Shown here: positions 1 to 7,533 of the stretch, in pieces
Numbering within the stretch: the stretch's first letter is position 1
Layout of the letters: each line of letters opens with the position of its first letter
Notes under the pieces: generated by a model
What the model was told of the DNA's origin: nothing
The model's input: the letters and a program-made list of their open reading frames with translations, nothing else
Databases searched by the model: none
Translations under genes and position numbers: made by a program
DNA from: Streptomyces sp. SID3343
Lineage (GTDB): Bacteria > Actinomycetota > Actinomycetes > Streptomycetales > Streptomycetaceae
Direction of reading: 5' to 3'
NCBI RefSeq assembly: GCF_009865215.1
Contig: NZ_WWJX01000039.1
Span: 1-33,949, forward strand
DNA length: 33,949 nt

Positions 1-1
1 G

Positions 2-1327
2 ACCCCGTCGGCCGCCGACGACGGCCGGGTCCCGCGGGCGCGCCGGCCCGCCGCCGGCAGGCCCGGCAAACCGGGCAAACCCGGTTACGGCTCGGACGAG
101 TTCGCGTTCGTGGACGACGAGAGCGAGCAGGCCGAGGACGTCATCGACTGGCTGTCCTTCGCCGAGACCCGCTCCGAACGGCGCGACGAACGCCGCCGCT
201 CGATCCGGCAACGGCTGGTCGCGCTCGCCGTGGTGATCGCGGTGGCGCTGCTCGGGGTCGGCGGGTACTTCGCGTGGGACACCTGGATACGCGACGAGAA
301 GAGCGTGGCGGCCCCCGGCCAACACGGCGCGGTCCTGGTCCAGCTCCGGGACAAGGACGGCCGGGCCTCCTCGAACGCGGTGCTGACCGTCGACCCGGGC
401 AAGAACACCGCCTCCATGGTGAGTGTGTCCTCGGTCACCACGGTCAACTCCGACAACACCGCGGCCTCGCTGGGCCAACTGATGGCCGACGCGGGACCCG
501 GCGCGTCCCGCGAGGCGCTCTCGGACCTGCTCGGGATCAAGGTGGACGGCTCGTGGGTGGTCACCGAGCCCGTCCTGCAGGGACTCGTCGACCTCGCCGG
601 CGGCATCCAACTCAACGCCGACGTGGAGGTCAAGGGGGCCGACGGCAAGGTCCTGGTGACCCCGGGCCGCAACCCCGCCAACGGCACCGCGTCGCTCGCG
701 TTCGCCAACTTCCGTCAGCCCGGCGAAACCCCCGCGATCTCGGCGGATCGTTTCGGTCGGGTGCTCCAGGGTCTTCTGGCCGCGTTCCCGACCAAGAGCG
801 ACGGCATCCTGCCGTTGCTCGCCAACATGGCCAACCTGCCTGACCCCTCGCTGCCCGACGACAAGCTCAGCACGCTGTTGGCGTCGCTGGCCAAGGCCAC
901 CCAGGCCAAGCAGATCCAGGTCCGTGCCCTCCCGGTCTCCCCGGACGGGATGGTGGACGTGCAGACCGCGGTGCCGATCGTGCGCGAACTGCTCGGCGGC
1001 ACGGTGCGCCAGGGGCGGGCCCAGAACGGCCCGGCGCGGGTCATGGTGGACGACGCGAGCGGCAAGCCGGGCGCCCAGGAGGACGCGCACACGCGGTTGC
1101 TCAACGCCGGGAACACGTACGTCCCCGGTGGCGTCGAAGGCAAGCGCACCCAGCCGGCGTCGACCGTGCAGTACGCCGACGAGGCGCGCAAGGACGCGGC
1201 GACCCAGGTCGCGCTGAGCCTGCACCTGCCGCCGACCTCGGTGAAGAAGGCCGAGGGCGAGATGCTCGCGGACGTCGTGGTCACGCTCGGCCAGGACTAC
1301 GCCTTCGAGGCACCCAAGACCTCGTAG
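2..1327 (+). CDS. LytR C-terminal-domain membrane protein (5' partial)
   Basis: The frame is open from base 2 without a stop, so the true start lies upstream of the window. A GTG at 110 is an internal start-like codon with no clear Shine-Dalgarno. The visible N-terminal part is hydrophilic and rich in Arg, Gly and Pro. One membrane helix follows, at about residues 37-57 counted from the GTG at 110 (LVALAVVIAVALLGVGGYF). The rest is an extracytoplasmic region whose last 140 residues or so resemble the LytR_C domain, beginning near the QIQVRALPVSPDG segment. In streptomycetes a gene of this type sits directly before rsfS, as here. Proteins of this group are linked to the LytR-CpsA-Psr cell-envelope family. 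The middle part (VNSDNTAASLGQLMADAG, then DGSWVVTEPVLQGLVDLAGG) looks like an LCP-type fold, but I do not see a full set of the catalytic Arg residues. Exact function is unknown. Confidence 0.8.
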   Translation, partial: TPSAADDGRVPRARRPAAGRPGKPGKPGYGSDEFAFVDDESEQAEDVIDWLSFAETRSERRDERRRSIRQRLVALAVVIAVALLGVGGYFAWDTWIRDEKSVAAPGQHGAVLVQLRDKDGRASSNAVLTVDPGKNTASMVSVSSVTTVNSDNTAASLGQLMADAGPGASREALSDLLGIKVDGSWVVTEPVLQGLVDLAGGIQLNADVEVKGADGKVLVTPGRNPANGTASLAFANFRQPGETPAISADRFGRVLQGLLAAFPTKSDGILPLLANMANLPDPSLPDDKLSTLLASLAKATQAKQIQVRALPVSPDGMVDVQTAVPIVRELLGGTVRQGRAQNGPARVMVDDASGKPGAQEDAHTRLLNAGNTYVPGGVEGKRTQPASTVQYADEARKDAATQVALSLHLPPTSVKKAEGEMLADVVVTLGQDYAFEAPKTS

Positions 1328-1343
1328 GCACCGGCGGGCCCCG

Positions 1344-1402
1344 CCCCGCCCGCGGCGACGCTGTCGGCACGCCCGACGGCTTTCGCCGCGCGGCGGGCGG
1401 GG
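1344..1402. terminator. GC-rich hairpin after the LytR-C gene
   Basis: CCCCGCCCGC (1344-1353) is the exact reverse complement of GCGGGCGGGG (1393-1402). The 39-nt interior holds a second small stem, GTCGG (1363-1367) with CCGAC (1373-1377). There is no T-run, as is common for actinomycete terminators. It begins 16 nt after the stop codon and precedes the rsfS leader, so it probably separates the two transcripts. Confidence 0.45.
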
Positions 1403-1519
1403 CGCTCGGCCCGCCGGGGGCGGTCGTGGCGCTCGCGCGGGAAATAACGGGTGGCCGTCCGGGGTCGTGCGTGTGAGACCCTGGACGGTAATCCCCTTGT
1501 CGTCCGCAGGAAGCGAATC

Positions 1520-1951
1520 GTGACCGCAACCCCCCACGCCCTGGAGCTCGCCACCGCGGCTGCCGTGGCATGTGCAGAAAAGCTCGCCACCGACGTCGTC
1601 GCCTACGACGTGAGCGAGGTCGTCACGATCACCGACGTCTTCGTGCTCGCCTCGGCGTCCAACGACCGCCAGGTCAAGTCGATCATGGACGAGGTCGAAG
1701 AGGCACTGCGCGGGCTCGGCGTGAAGCCGGCCCGTCGTGAGGGCGAGCGCGAGGGTCGCTGGATCCTCCTCGACTACATCGACATCGTCGTGCACGTCCA
1801 GCACGCGGAGGAGCGGGCCTACTACTCGCTCGAGAAGCTGTGGAAGGACTGCCCGGTGATCGAACTGCCGGAGTCGGTCCGGCTCGGCAACGAGCAGGCC
1901 AAGGCCGCCGCCGCGACCGAGCAGGCCCAGGCGGCGGAGGAAGCGTTCTGA
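1520..1951 (+). CDS. rsfS: Ribosomal silencing factor RsfS
   Basis: This encodes a 143-residue protein of the RsfS (Iojap/DUF143) family. Members bind ribosomal protein uL14 on the 50S subunit and block joining to the 30S subunit when nutrients are short. Family signatures are the segment DVSEVVTITDVFVLASASNDRQVKSI (described by its ends, residues about 30-55), then GRWILLDYIDIVVHVQ and the EERAYYSLEKLWKD block. A short Ala/Glu-rich tail extends beyond the conserved domain. I chose the GTG at 1520 because AGGA lies 9-12 nt upstream (1508-1511) and the protein then begins just before the family's first helix. The frame is open upstream to 1451 but that extension is not conserved in type. It overlaps the next gene by 4 nt, so the two are probably translationally coupled. 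Confidence 0.93.
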   Translation: MTATPHALELATAAAVACAEKLATDVVAYDVSEVVTITDVFVLASASNDRQVKSIMDEVEEALRGLGVKPARREGEREGRWILLDYIDIVVHVQHAEERAYYSLEKLWKDCPVIELPESVRLGNEQAKAAAATEQAQAAEEAF

Positions 1952-2589
1952 GCGACAAGGGGCGCCGTGTCCTGCTGTGGCGGCACGGCCAGACCACGTG
2001 GAACGTCGAGCGGCGCTTCCAGGGCCAGACCGACATCCCGCTGACCGAGGCGGGTATCGGTCAGGCCCGGCGCTCGGCGCGACTGCTCGCGGCGCTGCGG
2101 CCGGACGCGGTCGTGGCGTCCGACCTTCGCCGCGCGGTCGACACCGCGGCCGAACTGACCCGCCTGGTCGACGTGTCGGTCACCCTCGATCCCGCCCTGC
2201 GCGAGACCTACGCGGGCGACTGGCAGGGGCTGACCAACAGTGAGATCGAGGCCCGCTTCCCCGAGCAGTTCGCCATGTGGCGACGGGGCGAGCCGGTGCG
2301 ACGCGGCGGCGGCGAGCTGGAGAGCGAGGTCGCCGATCGGATGGCGACGGCGATTGCCCTCGCGGTCGAGAAGCTCCCCGACGACGGCACCCTCGTCGTG
2401 GTCTCGCACGGCGGCGCGATCCGCTGCGCGATCGGCGCGCTGATCGGACTGCCGCGCGAGACGTGGGGTTCGCTGGGCGCGCTGTCCAACTGCTGCTGGT
2501 CGGTCCTGGGACCGGGCGCGCGCGGGTGGCGCCTGCTGGAACACAACGCGGGGACGCTGCCGGAGCCGGTCATCGGAGACGACGACTGA
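1948..2589 (+). CDS. Histidine phosphatase (phosphoglycerate mutase-like), probable CTG start
   Basis: This is a 213-residue histidine phosphatase superfamily protein. The phospho-accepting RHG motif is at residues 10-12 (LLWRHGQTTWN). The second conserved Arg is in SDLRRAVDTA, the acid segment is LRETYAGDWQGL, and the second catalytic His is in VVSHGGAIRC. No ATG, GTG or TTG precedes the RHG motif in this frame unless the start is moved more than 100 nt into rsfS. The CTG at 1948-1950 has a perfect GGAGG at 1936-1940 with 7-nt spacing and overlaps the rsfS stop as CTGA. I therefore call CTG as the initiator. In streptomycetes a phosphatase of this type regularly follows rsfS. The substrate is not evident: proteins of this group include phosphoglycerate mutases, glucosyl-3-phosphoglycerate phosphatases and cobalamin-pathway phosphatases. 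Confidence 0.9.
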   Translation: MSDKGRRVLLWRHGQTTWNVERRFQGQTDIPLTEAGIGQARRSARLLAALRPDAVVASDLRRAVDTAAELTRLVDVSVTLDPALRETYAGDWQGLTNSEIEARFPEQFAMWRRGEPVRRGGGELESEVADRMATAIALAVEKLPDDGTLVVVSHGGAIRCAIGALIGLPRETWGSLGALSNCCWSVLGPGARGWRLLEHNAGTLPEPVIGDDD

Positions 2590-2632
2590 GGCTTCGGCCG
2601 ATCACCCACCACTCTTCAGGTCTTCAGGGGCG

Positions 2633-3229
2633 TCATGACCGGTCGGTCGTGTCGCCCCTTTTGTCGTCGCCGCGCGCGTACAGCTCCTCCAGATCGCTCA
2701 ACATGCCCTCGGCGAGGTCGCGTTCCGCCTGCCAGTAGCGCTCGCTCCACTTGAGCACGAGGGCCGGGAACGGCCAGCGGTCCTGCGCCGAGTCCTCGCT
2801 GGCGCGCACCTCGACGAGGGTGCCGGCCGCGTAGTCGCGGTGCTCGACCAGGGTCTTGCGCAGTTCCTCCGGCTCGCTGAGGTGGCCGAGCCACACCCGC
2901 AGCGCGACACCGTGCTTGAGCACGGGCGGTCCGGCAGGGGTGTCCCGGGCCCAGGTCGCGAGCGCGGCCTGACCCTCGTCGGTGATGCTGTACAACCGCT
3001 TGTTGCGCAGTTCGTCCTGGGACGCGATGCGCGAGACGGCGAAGCCGAGCTGCTCCAGGCGCTTGAGCTCGCTGTAGATCTGGCTCAGTGCCGGGCTCCA
3101 GTAGAAGAACCGCAGCGACGCGTCGGCCCACTTCTTGAGGTCGTAGCCCGAGCGTTCGCCCGGGAACGACAAGAGACCGAGCACGGCCCACGCGGTCGCG
3201 GGCAGCTTCGGGAGTGGTTCCCCCGTCAT
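2633..3229 (-). CDS. PadR-family transcriptional regulator
   Basis: A 198-residue PadR regulator. The winged helix-turn-helix occupies residues 8-85 or so (AWAVLGLLSFPGERSGYDL, SQIYSELKRLEQLGFAV, LYSITDEGQAAL). A helical C-terminal dimerisation region of the Vir_act_alpha_C type follows (RVWLGHLSEPEELRKTLVEHRDYAAG). The start chosen is the ATG at 3229, because GGAGG lies 5 nt upstream of it (complement of 3235-3239). An ATG at 3241 would add four residues but has that GGAGG inside its own reading frame. It is transcribed divergently from the flavin oxidoreductase at 3376, and a perfect inverted repeat lies between them. It is convergent with the phosphatase gene. The likely role is repression of itself and of the adjacent oxidoreductase in response to a small aromatic or lipophilic effector. 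The effector is inferred, not seen. Confidence 0.9.
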   Translation of the reverse strand: MTGEPLPKLPATAWAVLGLLSFPGERSGYDLKKWADASLRFFYWSPALSQIYSELKRLEQLGFAVSRIASQDELRNKRLYSITDEGQAALATWARDTPAGPPVLKHGVALRVWLGHLSEPEELRKTLVEHRDYAAGTLVEVRASEDSAQDRWPFPALVLKWSERYWQAERDLAEGMLSDLEELYARGDDKRGDTTDRS

Positions 3230-3299
3230 CGTGGCCTCCATCGGTGCCCATCGGGTGCGTGCGATGCGTGCGAGTGCGCTGCAACTTTTCTGATTCTAC

Positions 3300-3321
3300 G
3301 TCAGGTGGCTATTGACCTGAC
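3300..3321. promoter_or_regulatory. Probable PadR operator (perfect inverted repeat)
   Basis: GTCAGGT (3300-3306) and ACCTGAC (3315-3321) are perfect 7-bp arms with an 8-bp spacer. The right arm overlaps the -35 hexamer of the promoter for the oxidoreductase. An 8-bp spacer between short arms is typical of PadR operators, although the arm sequence differs from the common ATGT/ACAT core. Confidence 0.7.
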
Positions 3322-3340
3322 TAGCCGTCATATATCTAAT
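3312..3340 (+). promoter_or_regulatory. Sigma-70 type promoter of the LLM oxidoreductase gene
   Basis: TTGACC (3312-3317) and TCTAAT (3335-3340) are each one base from consensus and are separated by the ideal 17 bp. Transcription would start near 3347, about 29 nt before the ATG at 3376. This is among the most consensus-like promoters in the window and it overlaps the inverted repeat at 3300-3321. Confidence 0.72.
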
Positions 3341-3375
3341 TGGAGTATTCCACGCCTCGTGCACCAGGAGACGGC

Positions 3376-4515
3376 ATGCAGTTCTCGATGATCTTCGAAG
3401 CCCAGATGGCCAACCCCACGGCGGACCACGAACGTGAGGTCATCCTCGACTCGGTGAAGCAGGCCGTGTACGCCGAGGAAATGGGCTTCGACCGGATCTG
3501 GGCCGTCGAACACCACTCGACCAAGTGGTACTCGCACATGAGCGCGCCGGAGATCTTCCTGACCTGGGTCGCCGCGCAGACGACCCGGATCCGGATCGCG
3601 CACGGCGCGGTCTGCATGCCGTTCAACTTCAACCACCCCGCCCGGGTCGCCGAGCGCATCGGCATGCTCGACACCCTCTCCGGCGGTCGCCTGGACGTCG
3701 GCGCGGCCCGCGGCGGCACGCTCCAGGAGTCGACGCTGTGCGGCGTGGACATCGAGCAGACCAAGGCCCAGGTCGAGGAGGCGCTGCGAGTCATCGGCGC
3801 CGCGTGGCAAAAGGACGAACTCGAATGGCACGGTGACGTGCTCGACATCGAGGGCGCCCACCCGATCCTGCCGCGCCCCGTGCAGACCCCGCACCCGCCG
3901 CTGTTCCTGGCCTGCAGCAAGCAGCCGAGCTTGATCGAGGCCGCGGAGTACGGCGTCGGCGCCCTGGTGCTCGGCTTCGCCGGGCCCGAAGAGGTCGCGA
4001 ACCTCAACAAGACCTACCGCGACGCGATCGCCGCGCGCACCGGGGACCGCTTCGTGTCCACCGTGACCAACGACCACCTCGTCGCGCTGTGCCCGACGAT
4101 GGTGTCCGAGGACGGCGCCCGCGCCCGCCAGGTCGGCGCCCGCGGTCAGCGCTTCTTCGCGCAGTCGATCGCGCACTGGTTCTCGGGCGGGAAGTCCGGC
4201 ATCCCGGACGAGGCCGTGGTCGAGGGCCGCGACGAGGTGGCGATGATCAACGACGCCGCCGAGCAGCAGGTCGCGATGCTCCACGAGGCGAAGATCCCGG
4301 TCACGGTGAACGCGACCGCCACGTACAACATCAACCACGCGTACGGGACCGCGCAGGACGCGATCGGCTACGTGCAGAAGCTGATCGACGCGGGCGCCGA
4401 CGAGATCATGTGCCTGATCCAGATGGGGACCGTCCCGCAGGAGGACTGCATGGAGACGATCCGGATCTGGGGCGAGCAGGTCATCCCGCACTTCCGGGCG
4501 AAGTACGGGAGCTGA
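3376..4515 (+). CDS. LLM-class flavin-dependent oxidoreductase (luciferase-like)
   Basis: A 379-residue luciferase-like monooxygenase-fold protein. It would use reduced FMN or F420 in the cytoplasm to oxidise or reduce a small organic substrate. Recognisable family segments are the N-terminal QFSMIFEAQ strand, WAVEHHS at residues 43-49, the IRIAHGAVCMPF strand, and HPARVAERIGMLDTLSGGRLDVGAARGG, described here by its ends. ATG 3376 is chosen because AGGAG (3366-3370) lies 5 nt upstream; an in-frame extension to 3340 would begin inside the promoter. It is divergent from the PadR gene and followed by two strong hairpins, so it is probably a single-gene transcript. Cofactor and substrate cannot be read from sequence. 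The neighbouring SDRs and esterase suggest a shared ketone, terpenoid or steroid type substrate, which is inference. Confidence 0.9.
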   Translation: MQFSMIFEAQMANPTADHEREVILDSVKQAVYAEEMGFDRIWAVEHHSTKWYSHMSAPEIFLTWVAAQTTRIRIAHGAVCMPFNFNHPARVAERIGMLDTLSGGRLDVGAARGGTLQESTLCGVDIEQTKAQVEEALRVIGAAWQKDELEWHGDVLDIEGAHPILPRPVQTPHPPLFLACSKQPSLIEAAEYGVGALVLGFAGPEEVANLNKTYRDAIAARTGDRFVSTVTNDHLVALCPTMVSEDGARARQVGARGQRFFAQSIAHWFSGGKSGIPDEAVVEGRDEVAMINDAAEQQVAMLHEAKIPVTVNATATYNINHAYGTAQDAIGYVQKLIDAGADEIMCLIQMGTVPQEDCMETIRIWGEQVIPHFRAKYGS

Positions 4516-4560
4516 GTTTCCGTCGGGGCGGCGGCACGCCACGCCGCCCCGACGGGAAAC
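4516..4560 (+). terminator. Strong hairpin terminator after LLM gene
   Basis: GTTTCCGTCGGGGCGGCG (4516-4533) pairs with its near-exact complement at 4542-4560 across an 8-nt loop. There is one unpaired G in the right arm. The stem starts at the first base after the stop codon. There is no long T-run, but the stem of about 18 bp is very stable. Confidence 0.75.
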
Positions 4561-4594
4561 CACCGGCTCCGGTGCGGAGGACCGGAGCCGGTGG
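4560..4594 (+). terminator. Second tandem hairpin terminator
   Basis: CCACCGGCTCCGGT (4560-4573) and ACCGGAGCCGGTGG (4581-4594) form a perfect 14-bp stem with a 7-nt loop, followed by GGGTTT. It sits directly after the first hairpin, forming a tandem terminator that should isolate the following SDR gene. Confidence 0.7.
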
Positions 4595-4758
4595 GGGTTT
4601 CAGAGGCCGGCTCGCCCTTGGCCGCGAGGCCGGACCACGCCGTCCCGGCGCCGTAATACCGCAGCCTGTCAAGCGGAACGCAACGGGTGGTGCGGGCGGG
4701 AACCATCTCCAAGCCCGCCAAAGGCGAATCCGCACACGTCATCACGGAGGCGATACCC

Positions 4759-5514
4759 ATGGCCGACCTGACCGGCAAGGTCGCGATCATCACCGGCGCC
4801 GCCCGCGGCCAAGGCGCCGCCGAGGCACGGTTGTTCGCCGAGCGCGGGGCCAAGGTGGTGCTCACCGACCTGCTCGAAACCGAGGGCACCGCGACAGCGA
4901 AAGGTATCGGGGACGCGGCGCGTTTCGTCCGGCACGACGTCTCCAGCGCCGAGGACTGGGCCGCGGTGGTCGAGACCGCGCGGCGTGAGTTCGGGGGCGT
5001 GGACGTGCTCGTCAACAATGCGGGCATCCTGTGGACGAAGCCGCTCCTGGAGGAGACCGCCGAGGGCCTGGACAAGATCCTCAAGGTCAACCTGTTCGGT
5101 ACCTTCCACGGGATCCAGGCGGTGGCCCCGATCATGCGCGCCGCCGGCGGTGGGTCGATCGTCAACATCTCCTCGCTCGCGGGGCTTCAGGGCATCCCCG
5201 GGCACGCCGCGTACGGGTCGTCCAAGTGGGCGATTCGTGGGCTGACCAAGACGGCCGCGCTGGAGTTGGGCGAGTACGGGATCCGGGTCAACTCGGTGCA
5301 CCCCGGCGCGGTGAACACGCCGATGATCGGCAACCGGTTCACCAGCGGCGCGGGCAACTTCCCGTCGGTGCCGTTGCGCCGGGTGGGGGAGTCGGAGGAC
5401 ATCGGCGACCTCGTGGTGTTCCTGGCCTCCGACGAGTCGTCGTGGATCACCGGCAGCGAGTTCGTGATCGACGGCGGTTCGATGGCGGGCATCGTGCCGC
5501 CGGTTCAGGGGTAG
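4759..5514 (+). CDS. SDR-family oxidoreductase (copy 1 of a paralogous pair)
   Basis: A 251-residue classical short-chain dehydrogenase. The nucleotide-binding TGAARGQG motif is at residues 12-19, and an acidic D37 after the second strand (VVLTDLLE) suggests NAD(H) preference. NNAG is at 86-89 and N111 follows. The catalytic Ser is S139 (NISSLAG), with Tyr152 and Lys156 (YGSSK). ATG 4759 follows GGAGG (4746-4750) with 8-nt spacing; the frame is open to 4687 but lacks a better start. By eye it is about two thirds identical to the SDR at 7534, over the whole length and with the same first residues, so the two arose by duplication. It is also related to the hydroxysteroid dehydrogenase at 5617. 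Its substrate is probably a secondary alcohol or ketone. Confidence 0.92.
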   Translation: MADLTGKVAIITGAARGQGAAEARLFAERGAKVVLTDLLETEGTATAKGIGDAARFVRHDVSSAEDWAAVVETARREFGGVDVLVNNAGILWTKPLLEETAEGLDKILKVNLFGTFHGIQAVAPIMRAAGGGSIVNISSLAGLQGIPGHAAYGSSKWAIRGLTKTAALELGEYGIRVNSVHPGAVNTPMIGNRFTSGAGNFPSVPLRRVGESEDIGDLVVFLASDESSWITGSEFVIDGGSMAGIVPPVQG

Positions 5515-5545
5515 CGGCGGCGGCCACGGCAACCGGCCGTTTGTT

Positions 5546-5580
5546 CTCGCATTTCGTTAGTTGTACTATGCAAATGCGAG
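5546..5580. promoter_or_regulatory. Nested palindrome before the hydroxysteroid dehydrogenase gene
   Basis: CTCGCATTT (5546-5554) and AAATGCGAG (5572-5580) are perfect 9-bp arms around a 17-bp spacer. The spacer holds an inner repeat TAGT-TGT-ACTA (5558-5568). A weak promoter-like pair, TTGTTC (5541-5546) and TACTAT (5564-5569), with 17-bp spacing overlaps it. The stretch is markedly richer in A+T than its surroundings. It lies 36 bp before the ATG at 5617 and reads as a repressor operator rather than a terminator. The regulator is unknown. Confidence 0.6.
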
Positions 5581-5607
5581 CCGAGAAGTCGGCAGGCACA
5601 GATTTAA

Positions 5608-6390
<783 letters not shown>

Positions 6391-6398
6391 CCCGCCGA

Positions 6399-7364
6399 AT
6401 GGCACAGGACGCACTGGACCCGACCACGCGCCACATCGTCGATCTGATGACGGCCGCCTTCCCCCGCCTGGGCATCGACGTCGACGACGCCGTGCAGGCT
6501 CGCGCCGTACTCGCCGGCAACGCCCGGCCCGCGGCCGAGCCGACGCCCGTCGCGCACGTGGTGAACCGCACGATCCCCGGCCCGGCCGGCGACCTCCCGG
6601 TTCGGATCTACCACCCGACCGGCGTCGAGGGCACGCCCCCGGTCGTCGTGTACGGCCACGGCGGTGGTTGGGTCCTGTGCGACCTGGACAGCCACGACGA
6701 GACCGTGCGGCAACTCGCCAACGCGAGCGGCGCGATCATGGTCTCGGTCGACTACCGGCGCGCCCCCGAGGCGCGCTTCCCCGGCCCGGCCGAGGACCTG
6801 TACGCGGCCTACCTGTGGACCCGCGCGCACGCGACCGACCTGGGCGAGGGCGTCACCGGCGACCCCGCCCGGGTCGCGGTCGCGGGCGACTCGGCGGGCG
6901 GCAACCTCGCGGCGGCGGTGTGCCTGATGGCCCGCGACCGCGGCGTGCCGCAGCCGACGTTCCAACTGCTGGTGTATCCGGTGACGGACCACACCAGGGC
7001 GTCGGTGTCGTACGCGGAGAACGGCGAGGGCTACTTCCTGACCGCCACCGCGATGCGCTGGTTCTGGGAGCAGTACATCGGCCCCGACGGCGACGCCGGA
7101 CACCCGTACGCGTCGCCGCTGCACGCCGCCGACCTGGCCGGACTCGCGCCGGCACACATCGTGGCGGGCGCGCTCGATCCGCTGCGGGACGAGGGCGTGG
7201 CGTACGCGCGGCGGCTCGCGGGGGCGGGTGTGCCGACCTCGTACGCGGTGTACGACGGCATGTTCCACGGCTCGATAGGCATGGCCGCCGCCGTCCCGGC
7301 GGTGGCACCCGCGTGGGCGGACGCGGTGGGCGCGCTGCGCGAAGGTCTGCGAGCGGACCGGTAG
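6399..7364 (+). CDS. Alpha/beta hydrolase, hormone-sensitive-lipase family esterase
   Basis: A 321-residue esterase of the HSL (family IV) alpha/beta hydrolases. It has the oxyanion-hole HGGGW at residues 87-91, the nucleophile Ser165 in GDSAGG (163-168), the acid Asp260 in ALDPLRDEG and the catalytic His290 in MFHG. No signal peptide is present, so it is cytoplasmic. It starts 8 nt after the hydroxysteroid dehydrogenase stop, with GGAGG at 6383-6387 lying inside the end of that gene, so the pair is translationally coupled. Such enzymes hydrolyse short or medium acyl esters and some lactones. In this setting it could release an alcohol or acid from an ester made by a Baeyer-Villiger type step, or unmask an acetylated alcohol for the SDRs. 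That order of steps is inference. Confidence 0.91.
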   Translation: MAQDALDPTTRHIVDLMTAAFPRLGIDVDDAVQARAVLAGNARPAAEPTPVAHVVNRTIPGPAGDLPVRIYHPTGVEGTPPVVVYGHGGGWVLCDLDSHDETVRQLANASGAIMVSVDYRRAPEARFPGPAEDLYAAYLWTRAHATDLGEGVTGDPARVAVAGDSAGGNLAAAVCLMARDRGVPQPTFQLLVYPVTDHTRASVSYAENGEGYFLTATAMRWFWEQYIGPDGDAGHPYASPLHAADLAGLAPAHIVAGALDPLRDEGVAYARRLAGAGVPTSYAVYDGMFHGSIGMAAAVPAVAPAWADAVGALREGLRADR

Positions 7365-7485
7365 GCGAATCCTCGGCCGGCTCCCGAGGGCCCGGGCGAA
7401 TCCTCGGCCGCACCCGAGGTGCCGACGGCTCCCGAGGCACCGACGGTTCCCGAGGCAGCGACGGTTTCCGAGGCAGCGACGGCGC
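7365..7485 (+). repeat. 15-bp direct repeat and four tandem 18-bp units
   Basis: GCGAATCCTCGGCCG occurs at 7365-7379 and 7396-7410. Four 18-bp units then follow head to tail at 7414-7431, 7432-7449, 7450-7467 and 7468-7485, each beginning CCGAGG and containing CGACGG. Adjacent units differ at two to five positions. The array fills most of the 169-bp gap between the esterase stop and the SDR at 7534. Read in frame it would encode PEAPTVPEAATV-like repeats, resembling a lost Pro/Ala-rich protein tail, but the esterase stop codon precedes it. Confidence 0.8.
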
Positions 7486-7533
7486 GTCCGGCTCACGAAT
7501 CGCACGGCAACGAATGTGGAGAGGTGAACAACC

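Noticed and set aside
3242..3299. Additional promoter for the PadR gene
   Set aside because: The stretch is only moderately A+T-rich, and no hexamer pair with proper spacing is visible on the minus strand, so no call is made.
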